DNA from: Parapristionchus giblindavisi
Lineage: Eukaryota > Nematoda > Chromadorea > Rhabditida > Diplogasteridae
NCBI GenBank assembly: GCA_943737045.1
Contig: CALSFV010000048.1
Span: 186,001-250,000, forward strand
Direction: 5' to 3'
DNA: 64,000 nucleotides
The notes beneath the pieces were generated by a model. It was not told the DNA's origin, did not search any database, and worked only from the letters and a program-made list of their open reading frames with translations. Positions 1 to 54,889 of the stretch are shown here, piece after piece. The first letter of the stretch is position 1. Each line of letters starts with the position of its first letter. The translations under genes and the position numbers were made by a program.

Positions 1-163
1 TTCAATGCACTTGACATCATGAAGATCCATAGTTTAATTATGTTTCAGCATTCCTTGATTATCTGAGAATTATCTCACTTCCAATGCTCCATGGACTGCG
101 AAATGATCAAACCAAATCAAATCATTTATTTCCTGTATAAGAATTAATAATAATATTAATAAA

Positions 164-164
<1 letters not shown>

Positions 165-220
<56 letters not shown>

Positions 221-236
221 TTTATTTTTATTATTA

Positions 237-278
<42 letters not shown>
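165..278. repeat. (ATT)n microsatellite
   Basis: Almost uninterrupted ATT triplets with a few TTTTT interruptions. Apparent reading frames here are poly-isoleucine artefacts. The rest of bases 1-780 shows no gene I can support. Confidence 0.9.
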
Positions 279-280
<2 letters not shown>

Positions 281-788
281 AATAAGAATCATACGAGATG
301 TTGTATTGAGTACGTCTTATCACGTTAAACGGGGTCAGGAAAAAATAATCGTCTTGTGCCACACAACTGGGTCCAGTGTGTGGTTTGTCAAGTCGTTCTT
401 GACCATTGCTTCATGCTTGTTAGAATCTCCAATATTGATATAAATAGGAAACTTGATAAAGTGCCAAAAATTGCAGTAGACCATGGTGTATTTTAACCGT
501 CTGTGCTCTCTCACTTTTGCGTGCTCTCGCTCACTTTTTCGCTCTGGCACACCATGATCGCTCTCGAAACGCTGTGACGCACGATACGAGAAAGTCTGAT
601 AACTAACCATAATATTCGCACTTTCCACTTACCCTCTACTGCAGCACCCCCTGTTTCTTTCCCATCCGGATCCCCATTACCATATCCCTAGTCACTCCAT
701 CACTCCAAAACCCGAGAAACCATCAACGGTGCGAACTAGCTGACAGAATACTTTACTTAACCCTAGGGGGTCTGATCCCTTCTAAGGG

Positions 789-843
789 GCGGGGGGGGGG
801 GATATACACCAAACGGATAGTCCAGGGGGGGGGGGGGGGGGGG
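789..843. repeat. Two poly-G runs
   Basis: Homopolymer G tracts at about 789-800 and 824-843 flank a short unique stretch. Their lengths are likely to be uncertain in any assembly. Confidence 0.8.
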
Positions 844-1063
844 CAGGTAGATAGTTCTTTCGATTTCACTCTCAAACTTTCGCTTTTAACGATCCGGCAC
901 TCTCGCTTTCGCCGTATAGATAGCCTAAAGCCTAAAGGTGATTATCCGATTGATAGGGGCTATTTTAACTTTCCATATCTTTAACGAATTGCAAATATGC
1001 AAGTGTGCTCGCCCAGCATTTTCTATTCTATGAAATTTTTGCAAGACAAACGAGAAATGGTTT

Positions 1064-1327
1064 ATGCTGAGAGAGTTTCTTGGTGGTAGCGGTTCTGGCG
1101 TTCACATCGAGGATAAGACTGTGCCCGTATTGCCTTATGAAACATTCGAGTTAGCTTGTCATCTGTTGAATAGTGGCGTAGTGAAAATAATTGAAGAATA
1201 CTCTCCTCGTTTTGCAAACTATCTTCATTTGCCAGTCTACTTTTCATCGTTCCCCACTACAGTACCTCATTTGCAAGTTGTAACTCGTCGTCTCTCGAGA
1301 TACTGTACCACCATAATTTCCTATTAG
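1064..1327 (+). CDS. Unrecognised 87-codon open frame, doubtful
   Basis: An ATG-started frame of 87 codons of ordinary composition (it begins MLREFLGGSGSG) in an otherwise repeat-rich upstream region. I recognise no domain, and no flanking exon with matching splice sites is evident. It could be an isolated exon of an unseen gene or a chance frame. It is listed because it is the only non-repetitive frame upstream of the large gene. Confidence 0.15.
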   Translation: MLREFLGGSGSGVHIEDKTVPVLPYETFELACHLLNSGVVKIIEEYSPRFANYLHLPVYFSSFPTTVPHLQVVTRRLSRYCTTIISY

Positions 1328-1438
1328 CTAATGACTTGCCATAAAACTCCATTAGAATTAGATCATTATCGTTTTCTCGTTGTTTCTCGTCTTTCAACCC
1401 ATCTTTGGCAGCTCAAAACCCGGCTATGGTATCGGAGT

Positions 1439-1525
1439 TCGGATCTCTCCCTCTCCCTCTCCCTCTCCCTCTCCCTCTCCCTCTCCCTCTCCCTCTCCCT
1501 CTCTCCCTCTCCCTCTCCATCTCCC
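1439..1525. repeat. (CCCTCT)n microsatellite
   Basis: Tandem CCCTCT hexamers. Frames through it are Ser/Pro/Leu repeats and are not genes. Confidence 0.9.
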
Positions 1526-1953
1526 TCTTCCTTCCTCCTCGAAATCTTGCATGGTGTACGCGGACTGGTCCGAGTTTGGTCAATCTTTTTGCCGTCCTAT
1601 AACATCCATAATCGTGGCGTAATCGTCTCTTATTATTCTTCCTGTCGTTAACATTTCCTGACCACTGCCACGCTAATGTTTACTGTATCCCCAAACCTTT
1701 AATGCCAAACTTACCGCGCACTACATCTTGAATGGTGTTCCGTTTTGAAGTTGCGAATTGAAATGCAAATCATATAAAACTCTCCTCATTTCACATAATC
1801 TTCGCCTCTTTTTGATTTCCATTCGCGTCCTCGTTCAATTCACAACAATCTGAATAATGGTACCGTACATAATGAATTTATAATAGCTTTTTTCCTTCCT
1901 ATGATCACACTCACTTCTTGTGTTTTCGAAAGAGTGTGACAAGAATAAATATA

Positions 1954-2044
1954 GCGAGCTAATTTGAAACTCTGGTACCGCAATCTCGCTTTCTTTGTCT
2001 GCGAGAGATCCTTGCCAGAGTGGAGACTAAAATTAGCTCGGGAT
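1954..2044. mobile_element. Short foldback element, family A
   Basis: First of about two dozen copies of a roughly 100-120-bp near-palindromic element. The consensus is GAGCTAATTT, then CTCTCCGCTCTGGCAACG, CTCTCTCG, a short loop, and the inverse of all this, ending AAATTAGCTC. The longest copies extend to TTAAAGGCACACC and GGTGTGCCTTTAA, so a TTAA target is likely. There is no coding capacity, so it is a non-autonomous MITE-like element. Further degenerate or partial copies lie at about 8630-8708, 10292-10350 and 30498-30556. Confidence 0.8.
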
Positions 2045-2211
2045 GTGCATTTATTGTTACGAGTGATCATAGTGCACGTAATACTGAAATTTCAGAAACT
2101 TCGTTTACGATCTTTGAAAAATTCTAAAGGTTTCGGTCTTTTCCATTGCCCTTATTTTCAAATTCTCTCCCAGTATCATCTCTTGATTAGCTGGTCTGCC
2201 GACCCAGTTTA

Positions 2212-2295
2212 CTCTCTCCCTCTCCCTTTTCTCTCCCTCGCCCTTTTTCTCTCCCTCTCCCTTTCTCTCTCCCTCTCTCTCTCCTCCCTTTCTCT

Positions 2296-2326
<31 letters not shown>

Positions 2327-2328
2327 AC
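2212..2328. repeat. CT-rich simple repeat
   Basis: Mixed CTCTCC and CT repeats on the plus strand. Confidence 0.8.
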
Positions 2329-2615
2329 CTTTTCACTTTCCAGGATAGCTTCACTTTTGATAAATATACCGATCTGAGGAACCAATAATATCTTTCGTCT
2401 GATTTCTATTTTCATTTACTTTGATCTTTGATTTCTCACTGATTATTTGCTTAATTTAGCCTTCATTATCAGAAGCTACGAAAAGACAAGTAATATGGGC
2501 TAGAGAGTGTGTAAAACGAGGAGAGCTCCCTCTGATTTTCTTTTCTTTCCACAACTTTGAACAGTTCATACCATATACCATTGTCAGCATATACCATCTC
2601 ACCTCTCTCCCAATT

Positions 2616-2932
2616 CCTCTCCCTCTCCCTCTTCCTTTTCCCCTCTCCCCTCTCTCTCTCCCGCTTCCTCTTTGCTTTCTCTCCCTCTCCCTCTACATCT
2701 CTCCCTCTCCCTCTCCCTCTCCCTCTCCCTCTCCCTCTCCCTCTCCCTCTCCCTCTCCCTCTCCCTCTCCCTCTCCCTCTCCCTCTCCCTCTCCCTCTCC
2801 CTCTCCCTCTCCCTCTCCCTCTCTCTCTCCCTCTCCCTCTCTCTATCCATCCCTCCCTCTCTCTATCCATCCCTCCCTCTCCCACTCCCTCTCCCTCTCT
2901 TTATCCATCCCTCCCTCTCCCTCTCCCTCCCT
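2616..2932. repeat. Long (CCCTCT)n tract
   Basis: About 300 bases of pyrimidine-only plus strand, almost pure CCCTCT hexamers from about 2700 to 2826. It lies some 500-800 bases upstream of the start of the large gene. An effect on the promoter is possible but nothing in the sequence shows it. Confidence 0.85.
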
Positions 2933-3079
2933 CATTCGATTTTCGGGATGCGAAATTCCCTCCACCGTCCTCGTTAGCCCAATCAAGAATGAGAGTGAAA
3001 CTATCTCATCACTCCATTTCAACTAACCCATTATTGAACGCTATTTTCCCTTTTCTTGAGCAATTTTCGTGCTTACAAA

Positions 3080-3171
3080 GAGCTAATTTGAAAATCTCCA
3101 CTCTGGCAACGCTCTCTCGCTTTTATTGTCTACGAGAGATAGGCCAGAGCGGAGAGTTTGAAATTAGCTCG
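3080..3171. mobile_element. Family A foldback element
   Basis: Complete copy with AGCTAATTTG and AAATTAGCTC ends, 240 bases upstream of the putative 5' UTR. A degenerate half copy may follow at 3184-3245. Confidence 0.75.
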
Positions 3172-3402
3172 TGTGATTGTATTGAATATACTCATTTGAA
3201 AATTACTGCTCTGAGTACACTTTCGTTGAGCAGAGAGAGCGAGAGCGAGACAGAGAGAGAGAGAGAGTGAGAGAGAGTGTGTATGACGAGGATCAAAAGT
3301 TTAAAAACAGCTTTATTGTTAGAGATATTAAATATAAATTATATTGCCAGTGCTTGTCATATCCTCTGTATTGAACTCTCGTTTTCGATTGATTATCGAT
3401 CG

Positions 3403-3409
3403 ATTTCAG
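3403..3409 (+). promoter_or_regulatory. Putative trans-splice or 5' UTR splice acceptor
   Basis: The sequence GATTTCAG, ending at 3409, matches the nematode 3' splice consensus and lies 67 bases upstream of the start codon. No ATG occurs in the 67 bases after it. It could accept a spliced leader or end a 5' UTR intron; the sequence alone cannot decide. I saw no convincing core promoter upstream. Confidence 0.4.
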
Positions 3410-3476
3410 GCGCCTCAAGAATCGGTCCCAGAGAGACTTCGGGATACGGTAGTCTAGTCTCTCCAATCAATCGATA

Positions 3477-30181
<26,705 letters not shown>

Positions 30182-30444
30182 TCCTAAAAAAGTCATTCCA
30201 TGATACCTCAATCGGTGATCTACCGTAATCCCAGTATATCCGCTAGGCATCAAATGCTCAAATCTTTCATCCACACGTGTCTCGTCCAGGTTTTCTCGTA
30301 CTTTCGCATTTATCGATTATTGTTGCATCTTTATTTCATGCATATCTATAACTATATTTGTTTGTGCAATGTGAAGTGTTCATGAATATTCATTTACATA
30401 ACTACCCATAACATGTCGCTTCTCTAAAGGATAAGCAAATTAAT

Positions 30445-30450
30445 AATAAA
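30445..30450 (+). terminator. Putative poly(A) signal, unit 1
   Basis: AATAAA 264 bases downstream of the stop codon. It is conserved at 48024-48029 and 62792-62797. Confidence 0.5.
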
Positions 30451-30824
30451 GAGTTATTTATATATATCATTCATTGTTGGAAAGTGACATCTCGATCTAA
30501 TTTGAAACTCCTATCTATCTGACTATACTATCTCGTTTTCTTTGTCTGAGAGAGTTACAAAAATTATAGAATCATGCCCACTGTGTTGGATTATCTAATA
30601 TGGAATATCTGATATTCCAAATTATGAAGTGTACCCATTGACCTAAATCGTTTGTTGATTTAATTTTATTGATGCGGAAAGCAAAAAAAGGAAAATGTGA
30701 TATTTCAATACATTTTTCACAATTCCCACCTTGATATTAATAATAAAAGCCGACAAATAATAATTAAAAATTCTAGTGGACAAAAGAACAATAAAATAAA
30801 TACAACGAAAAATTGCAAAAAGTA

Positions 30825-30897
30825 CGCTCCCGGGTGGGTTCGAACCACCGACCTTTCGGTTAACAGCCGAACGCGCTGCCGATTGCGCCACGGAAGC
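30825..30897 (-). tRNA. tRNA-Asn (GTT anticodon), unit 1
   Basis: A 73-base cloverleaf on the minus strand. Acceptor GCTTCCG pairs with CGGGAGC, the A box is TGGCGCAATCGG, the anticodon arm has the loop CTGTTAA with anticodon GTT, and the T arm is GGTGG-TTCGAAC-CCACC. There is no intron. The three copies in the window are identical. It lies between the TSP1 gene 3' end and the convergent minus-strand gene. Confidence 0.95.
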
Positions 30898-31040
30898 ACT
30901 GTTTCATGTTCATAAATATGTCAAAACGTGTGTTCATATCTATTAGTAATACGAAGCATTCCTTCGAAACAGTACATAGTACTTTTTGTAAAGTTTAAAG
31001 AAAGTTTATCAAAACGACGCCAAGCCAATTCTGTGCAGTA

Positions 31041-31227
31041 TTATTCCTGATCTCCTTTACTCCAACATTCACTCTCACACTCAAGACCGTCCCATAAGGC
31101 ATAATGCACGCAGCATTTGTAGAACCCTATGCTGGGACCGCCCACTGGTAGACAGTCCTCCCAGAATGACATTGAGTTACATTTGGTGAGGCACATGTTG
31201 TAGCAGGTGAGGTTGGAGAGGTGGAAT
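31041..31227 (-). CDS. Last exon of a cysteine-rich protein gene, orphaned (unit 1)
   Basis: Read on the minus strand, the exon follows a TTTCAG acceptor and encodes about 62 residues ending in TAA. Features are FHLSNLTCYNMCLTKCN, WEDCLPVGG, GFYKCC and LECESECWSKGDQE, with nine cysteines. I do not recognise the family; cysteine spacing suggests a secreted, disulfide-bonded domain. Upstream of it, sequence runs only about 400 bases before the tandem junction, so its 5' exons are missing here. The complete gene probably begins beyond the right edge of the window, behind the unit 3 copy. Confidence 0.6.
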
Positions 31228-31313
31228 CTGAAATCATGATGTAATACTAGTCGGCAGAAATCAAAGAATTACATAGGTATTGGGAGAAAAAAGACGACAT
31301 TCCTATGCTACCT

Positions 31314-31434
31314 TTAAAGGGAGTGTAACCTCTCTCAATGGTCTCTTCATTGTACACACTATTTCTCAGTTCTCTAACAATAAGAGAGCATTGCGCGTCG
31401 AAGAGACCATTGAGAGAGGCTACGCTACCTTTAA
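31314..31434. mobile_element. Family B element near the unit 1/2 junction
   Basis: Complete, TTAA-bounded. The same element is at 49745-49865 before the unit 2/3 junction. Confidence 0.8.
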
Positions 31435-31436
31435 AG

Positions 31437-31547
31437 ACAGACCCGAGCTAATTTTACTCTCCGCATTGGCAATGCTCTCTCGCAGGTAAAAAAGTGAGAG
31501 AGTGTGGCCAGAGCGGAGTTCCAAATTAGCTCGCGGTGTGCCTTTAA
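31437..31547. mobile_element. Family A element near the unit 1/2 junction
   Basis: Lies directly after the family B copy and is repeated at about 49870-49978. It ends about 85 bases before the breakpoint. Confidence 0.75.
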
Positions 31548-31632
31548 AGAAGCAAGCTAATCCCATTTCAATCTTCTCACCTACACCTATTTTGAATAGT
31601 CTGCGAAAGTGTGCTGGAATGGATCTCTTTTT

Positions 31633-47762
<16,130 letters not shown>

Positions 47763-48075
47763 TCCGAAAAAAGTCATTCCACGATACCCCAATCGGTGAT
47801 CTACCGTAATCCCAGTATATCCGCTAGGCATCAAATGCTCAAATCTTTCATCCACACGTGTCTCGTCCAGGTTTTCTCGTACTTTCGCATTTATCGATTA
47901 TTGTTGCATCTTTATTTCATGCATATCTATAACTATATTTGTTTGTGCAATGTGAAGTGTTCATGAATATTCATTTACATAACTACCCATAACATCGCTT
48001 CTCTAAAGGATAAGCAAATTAATAATAAAGAGATATTTATATATCCCTCGCTGTTCGAAACATCTCTATATAATT

Positions 48076-48371
48076 TTAAAGAAGGAGACCCTTGAATTGG
48101 CATGACTGACTCCCGCAACGCATAACGTGGTATAGAATGTAAATATTGTATGGAAATTTGCTTGAGTGACAATGGTAAAGTGAAAGAGTCAAGTATGCAA
48201 ATCGGATATGCACTCTCTACTTGCCTGAAAAGTTGTACTTTCAATGCGCATAACAAGCTTCAAGTATATCATCACGCAATACGAAATATGTCGTTCGGTT
48301 CGTGTGATAAATCTCTATCATTCTACCCGAACTGTCTTGTTACGAAAAAACTTGAGGGTCTCCATCTTTAA
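48076..48371. mobile_element. Family C element, 3' flank of unit 2
   Basis: TTAA-bounded. The same insertion is in unit 3 (62844-63139) but not in unit 1, where sequence from about 30480 is unrelated. Confidence 0.8.
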
Positions 48372-48799
48372 ACGATGGATACACTCTCGTTTTATTTGTC
48401 TGCATGCAATATGGCCTTCAAAAGTTACGAAAATAAAGACACAATGATGCAAGATAATTTTATTTTCGCATCTTTTGAATAGCGCAAAAGAATTTCACTC
48501 TCCAATGTTATTAAAAGGCATACCGCTGTGTTCATGATGAACATATTTTTTTCCTTCAAATCCACTGAATGTTGAACATTCGCTATGTGCAATTGTTGTC
48601 ATCTATATCCCATGTGTATTTATGTTCATTGATAATTTTGAAGAAAACCTCAAAAAGTAGTTCGAATCATATTTCAAAACATTTCTCGCAATTTCCAACT
48701 TAACATTAATTATACAAATCAACAAACAATAAGCGCGAAATACAAGTTGAAGAGAGAGAAAAAAATTGAATGTACAGGAGGAAAAATTCGCAAAATTTA

Positions 48800-48872
48800 C
48801 GCTCCCGGGTGGGTTCGAACCACCGACCTTTCGGTTAACAGCCGAACGCGCTGCCGATTGCGCCACGGAAGC
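48800..48872 (-). tRNA. tRNA-Asn (GTT), unit 2
   Basis: All 73 bases match the unit 1 gene, although the 5' and 3' flanks have diverged. Confidence 0.95.
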
Positions 48873-49015
48873 ACTGATTCATGTTCATAAATATGTCAAA
48901 ACGTGTGTTCATATATATTAGCAATACGAAGCATTCCTTCCAAACAGTACAAAGTACTTTTTGTAAAGTTTAAAGAAAGTTTATCAAAACGATGCCAAGC
49001 CAATTCTGTGCAGTA

Positions 49016-49201
49016 TTATTCCTGATCTCCTTTACTCCAACATTCACTCTCACACTCAAGACCGTCCCATAAGGCATAATGCACGCAGCATTTGTAGAAC
49101 CCTATGCTGGGACCTCCCACTGGTAGACAGTCCTCCAGAATGACATTGAGTTACATTTGGTTATGCACATGTTGTAGCAGGTGAGGTTGGAGAGGTGGAA
49201 T
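49016..49201 (-). pseudogene. Frameshifted last exon of the cysteine-rich gene (unit 2)
   Basis: It is 186 bases against 187 in the other units. One C is missing in the TCCTCCAGAATG context (unit 1 has TCCTCCCAGAATG), shifting the frame before the WEDCLP part. It lacks upstream exons. Confidence 0.75.
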
Positions 49202-49283
49202 CTGAAATAATGATGTAATACTAGTCGGCAGAAATCAAAGAATTACATAGGTATTGGGAGAAAAAAGACGACATTCCTATGCT

Positions 49284-49744
49284 AGGCAGCTGGCAACCAA
49301 AAATTTCGATTCGAATTAGTTAAAATAGTTGATCTCATGTTGATAAGCTCGAAAAATTGGTTAGAAATATGTATTTGAAAGTTTGATGCGGCGCTCTAGT
49401 AAGAAGTTGGATTACTGTAGCCTGCTCCACACCACGGGCGAGGTTTCCGAACTACAGTATGCTAACTCCATCGAAAAGCTCAAAAAAGCCCATCATTGAG
49501 TTTTACTCTTCATAATTCCTAACTGCGAATGGAATTATCATTAAAAAATTCAATTTCAAATCGCTTCCAAAGAGTTGGTGTGGCAAAATAGGAAAAGGCT
49601 CCCGCTAATTGGAGCAGACTGTAGTTTTTTAACTGCGCCGTTCTTCTTACCAGAAAATTCTTATGATATAAGATTTATATATTTCGAAACAGAATTTCAA
49701 GCTCAGTTATATGAGATCAACTTGTTTTTCGTTTCCCGGTCCCT
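49284..49744. mobile_element. Unit 2-specific insertion of about 460 bp
   Basis: Unit 1 reads CCTATGCTACCTTTAAAGG continuously; here about 460 bases of unrelated AT-rich sequence separate CTATGCTA from CCTTTAAAGG. No coding content or clear terminal repeat was recognised. Confidence 0.6.
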
Positions 49745-49865
49745 TTAAAGGGAGTGTAACCTCTTCCGATGGCCTCTTCATTGTGCCCACTATTTCTCAG
49801 TTCTCTAACAATAAGAGAGCATTGCGCGTCGAAGAGACCATTGAGAGATGCTACGCTACCTTTAA
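49745..49865. mobile_element. Family B element near the unit 2/3 junction
   Basis: Counterpart of 31314-31434 and followed by the counterpart of the family A element (about 49870-49978). Confidence 0.8.
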
Positions 49866-52800
49866 AGAGAGACCCCGAGCTAATTTTACTCTCCGCATTG
49901 GCAATGCTCTCTCGCAGGTAAAAAAGTGAGAGAGTGTGGCCAGAGCGGAGTTCCAAATTAGCTCGCGGTGTGCCTTTAAAGAAGCAAGCTAATCCCATTT
50001 CAATCTTCTCACCTACACCTATTTTGAATAGTCTGCGAAAGTGTGCTGGAATGGATCTCTTTTTGAGACGGTGACAGTGTTCGCAGCTCCCACTCCACAG
50101 TACCGCAGTGATGGACCCCATCGACGAAAGAAGATCAACAAGAATAGAAAGTTGAAGGTAGGAATTTTTTATTTCAATTTATTTCTCCAAAAAAACAGCA
50201 ACACGAGAAAACATTGAAAATTCAGACAAAGGTAAGATTTCATTACGTTGCTGATTTGATGACATTTATACTGAATTTCTCGATGTCAAGTCGATTCGAC
50301 GAGGAAAAAGCAAAAGCGATATGCATATAATATTTGATCAACGTATTGATAATTTTACGAAGCGAAACTGTACCAATAAAAAAGAGATTGAATCAATATT
50401 TCTATATGACTTTGTGATAATGAGTGATTTGAGAGTTTGCAAAGATGGTGATGGCATTTATTTCAGAAGCGTCCCAATATGGTCAGCGTCGACAATGTTG
50501 AGTACGACAGAAACGTAAGTTATCTCACTTCTGTCAAAATTGAAATTAAATAAAGAATAATTTTTTAAAAATTCTTTTAAGGTGAATATGATCGACAGTG
50601 ACATCCATAAATTCGAAGGCGACGCAGGAGAATCTGGTGGGTTATAAATAATTTAAATAATAAAAAAAATAATGCCAAAGAATTAGAACAGCAACATGCA
50701 CAAGTTAGAATTTATGACATTCCTTCTATGAACATGTAAATACATACAAAAAAGTCACTGATTTTCTCATCTCCAGCCCGTCCCACTCCTGCTCCCATCA
50801 ACTCCAGAATGAGGACCAGAAGGCCAGGCAATAACCGAGGCCGAATCGGACATAAGGTATGGTCACAATATTATTGACCGTATAAACACCACTTGTTTAT
50901 TTGGTACGAGAGTAGCCGGCCAGAGCCACAATGAATTGAGCGCGAGAATGGAAAGGAGAAAGGGTGGGGGTTGATCGATAGAATATTTCTGCCTTTAGCA
51001 TCAGTAGTCGGCAATTACATTTTATACAGACACTATCACGAATTCATGATCTCAAGTTGGTATATTCTTCATTTTGGCTTCTCATTCCGTAAAGGCAGGG
51101 TCGGTATTTACACATTTTACATCGCATTTAGACCGCTCAATGGAGAAATAGAAACTAATTAAGAAATGGCGAGTGGTGAATGATAGCGAGTTTAATGCAA
51201 ATTCTCCCCGGGCCAAAAACCAGGAAAGTGCCGTATTATTTGCACTAGAACAATGTTTTTTTTAATCCAAACTCTTTACAGAATGTTCGCCCGATTCCGG
51301 GAAGCACAACAGTGAGCCACGTTTCGGGATATCGGTATTGTTATTTTCCTTTTTTAAAAAAAATATTTTTATCAAACATAAAATAAATTAAAAATATGTT
51401 CTCTAAAATCTGAAATTTCCCGCGTACTAGTTATTTCTTTGAATTGTCCATTTTGATTGTTTTCAAACATATAATAATGAAAAAAATGTTATTTTAAATG
51501 TCAATTTTCTTTGAACTTGTTATTTCTTTGAATTGTTTGTTCAATTTGATTTTCAGTGAGTATCCGTCGACTATTCCTCCTCCTCCTACCACTGATCCCC
51601 ACGTCACAAGAGGCATCAAGCACATGAAGAATCTCAGTTTCGGTATCACTGGTGAGTGATACATACATACTGTTTACCTTTATCACATTGGGTAATGAAT
51701 GGTGTTCGACTGATTGGTCAGGGATAGTTGAAGTAAATACCATACAAAGGGCAAAGGGTCGAATGATTAATTTTCTGAGAAATTTTTGATAAAAAGCGTT
51801 GTTAGTGATCAACACGCTTAATTTCTAAAGAAACAATAAGTCTTCTTTTGAGAAAATAGGTTGATCAATTTTCAGTTTTGTTTATGACTAATCGAAAATT
51901 AGACGTGCAAAATATTTATGATATTTATTATTAATATTATTATTAATATTAATATTATTATTATAATAGTTCATTCACAATCAGGTAAACGTCATCGAGC
52001 AATTCACGATGGAGGTAATCCACACAAGAGAAAGAAGGGCAGAAAGAACAAGTATAATTGCCTATAATCTTTATTAATTTTGATTTAATTCATCACACTT
52101 TTTGTTGTGAATATTAAAGTTTCATCGCAGAAAATAATAAATTTTCAGGGTTTTGAAAAAGAATCGCCCGGTACCCAAGGTGACCAAAACCAGCACGGTT
52201 CCTGTTACGGTACGATTTGATATAATCTCTTGAACCTTGATCATTCGTTTTCTGTACATTTGGTATCTCTAAAAGGAAAATAATTTTTTATGCACAATGT
52301 GTTGTCAGTCAGTGTAATCAGATAATCAGTGTAGTAAAAATCTTTTATTATTCATGATTTTGACACATGAAAATCAACCAATCAATCAATATCTGAATTT
52401 ATTTGCGCAGAGCATCAACGACGACACCGTCCGAGCCCTCGACTGGATGATGCATTCACTGGGCGCGAGCGACCTGGTCGAACCCCACCAAACACCCGCG
52501 GGTATACCCATTCACCGGTTCTTAAACCGGTTTACCACGGGCTTACCAACCAACTAACCCTTCTTTTAATCAGTTGCTATGGTTCTAACCTAGTTTACCA
52601 TTTTGAGTGACATTCGACTAATCCTTCTTCCGTTTTGTGTTAGTGCCGTTACGTTTCTAACTCTTCGCAGTAGCGTTACCGCCATCTTTCAGCCAAATAC
52701 CAACACGCCCAAGTGGGAATGGGCGCCCGCGCCGAAATAGCCGCAGCCAGTGTCCCGTACAAGCATTACGTGGCCAGAGGCAAGCCGACCGTCGTTGACA

Positions 52801-53670
52801 GTGTGGCCATTGGCGAGCCAGTGGAGAAGCAGCGTGAGTGGCAGAAGGGACAAGAAGAGCTTGTTGTTCTTTCGATCTGCATGGTTTTTGCATGTTGATG
52901 ATGTTCTATTGACAAAATGTACAGATATCAGTGAACGTTGGCAAACGGTTTGCCGTCAAACGTGACGTCACAACTGTTCCAGAGATCCTCCCTATACGTG
53001 ACGTCACCTTTGTCGGCTAACTGTTTGCCATCGCTCATGGATACGGTCTCTGATTTGTCAGAATTTCAATTTGTAATAACTTTGTGTATTCCAGTAAATA
53101 TTCGCTTTTTGAGCATGCTCTAATCTTTCGATAATATTTTTTGGCAAAAAGTGGAATACGAATGATTACAGGAGCTAGACCGGCTAAGGTGCTCCAAAAG
53201 GGCAAGAAGCAGCCAATCAAGACCGCTCATAAGATCCACGATGCTGACCTGCTTGTAGAGGAGGGAGTATCGAAACATAAGGTTGCCACATTTTCAGATA
53301 TTTGTTCGATTTCAAAACTTTCGAAACAATGAACCATCACCCATGAAATGAATAAAACAATTTAATCCGTCGAGAGCTAATTCCTCGGTTCTTCTGTGTG
53401 GGAATCTATAATTTTTGGCAATCCGTTTGCCTAACAACATGACGTCACAACAGTGGCAGAAGGCATTATCCAAAAATCCTTCCCTACTCTTGTGATGTCA
53501 TGTTTGTCGGCAAACGGTTGCCAACGTTCATGGATACGGTCTCTGGTCTTCTGACAATAAAATAATTCCTTTTGTAGAACCTCCACAAATCGCCTCATGC
53601 TGTCGTTGCTCCTTCTCATCATTCCACGGTTTGTTCAAAAACTTTTTTCAATTAGTCTCTAACAAAAAAA

Positions 53671-53779
53671 GCACACCCCAAGCTAATCTTACTCTCCGCT
53701 CTGGCAACGCTCTGTCGTAGACAAAGAACGCGAGAGAGCATTGCAAGAGCGGAGTGTTTAAAATTAGCTGGTGGGTGCT
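53671..53779. mobile_element. Family A element, intron 33, unit 3
   Basis: Same insertion as 22749-22856; absent in unit 2. Confidence 0.8.
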
Positions 53780-54889
53780 ACTGTGAAACATTTACAAACC
53801 TCTTTTTGTAAAAAAACTATGAAAATGTATTCAAAATGATTAAACTGTTGGCCAATGTTCATGGTTCCTTCAAGACTCGATGATTTTGCGAGCATCCAAT
53901 TCAAAATAGCCCGTCTTAATATTGATTGATTCGCAGACCACGCCCCTTCCCGACCTCCCTCCAGACCTTCGCGTGCCTCCCCAGCAGAAGTCAATTGCGG
54001 CACCGGAGGAGACTCAGCCACTCGCGGTTCTCCCACCAGCTAATGAAGACACATTCGACCGTACAAGGTGGGGTCAAATAGGTCTCGCTGATTGGTTAAC
54101 CAATTGGGAAACCTAATGGTTAACAAATTGGGTAAGCAAATGGTTAACCAACTGGGTAACCAAATGATTAACCAACTGGGAAACCGTATAGTTAACTGAT
54201 TATTTACCACTGGTTAGCTAAAGGGCTAATATTTTTCTGAACGGTGGTTGAACCACAGGTTTACTATTCTTTTATTGATGATAACAGCTATTCCTATGAC
54301 TAGTTTTATACGTTCGGGTGTTTTCACATCTTCATTTCTTTCATTCAGTGCCCACTCGTTATCTTCAGTTCATCGAAAAGGGTGGGGCATTCTCTAACAT
54401 TAACCAATCCAGTAAACCAACCCTTTTTAACCGCTCCCCGAATCTCCGCTTGTCTAACCCAGCTAGCCGCTTTTTGCCGTTGGCTGCTTGTTTACGTTTG
54501 CTAACCACTTATTCGGCTATCTCTAGTGTGTCATCCGCTCGAATGAAATGCTACCATAATTTGCTTACACAACGCGAGTGCGTGCGCTTGGGCGACGTTT
54601 GCTAGCTCTAATTGCTTACACTATGCGAGTGCGTGGGGTTGGGCGACGTTTGCTAATTTCCGGCCCCACTTAGGAACCCGAGGCACGGACAGTACGGAGG
54701 AGGATTTGAGCTGGACGGAAGTTCGCCTGATGCCGCTGCATACATTGCAGCCGAAGGAACAGCACGACCGGCCAAGATTCTACCCAAGAGAAAGGTATAT
54801 TTATATATTTATAAAAATAAATAGGTGATGATAGTGGCTTCACTGTCTAGAAGAAAGAAATAAGTGATTTACTGTAGATAGTATTTTAT

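Noticed and set aside
70..282. Frames of poly-isoleucine and poly-leucine (also 8251-8577, 14450-14767, 47278-47475)
   Set aside because: They are translations of ATT, AAAT or AAT microsatellites.
1331..2977. Long Ser/Leu/Pro and Arg/Glu/Gly frames on both strands (also 4355-4805)
   Set aside because: They come wholly from CCCTCT-type simple repeats, with no start context or exon partners.
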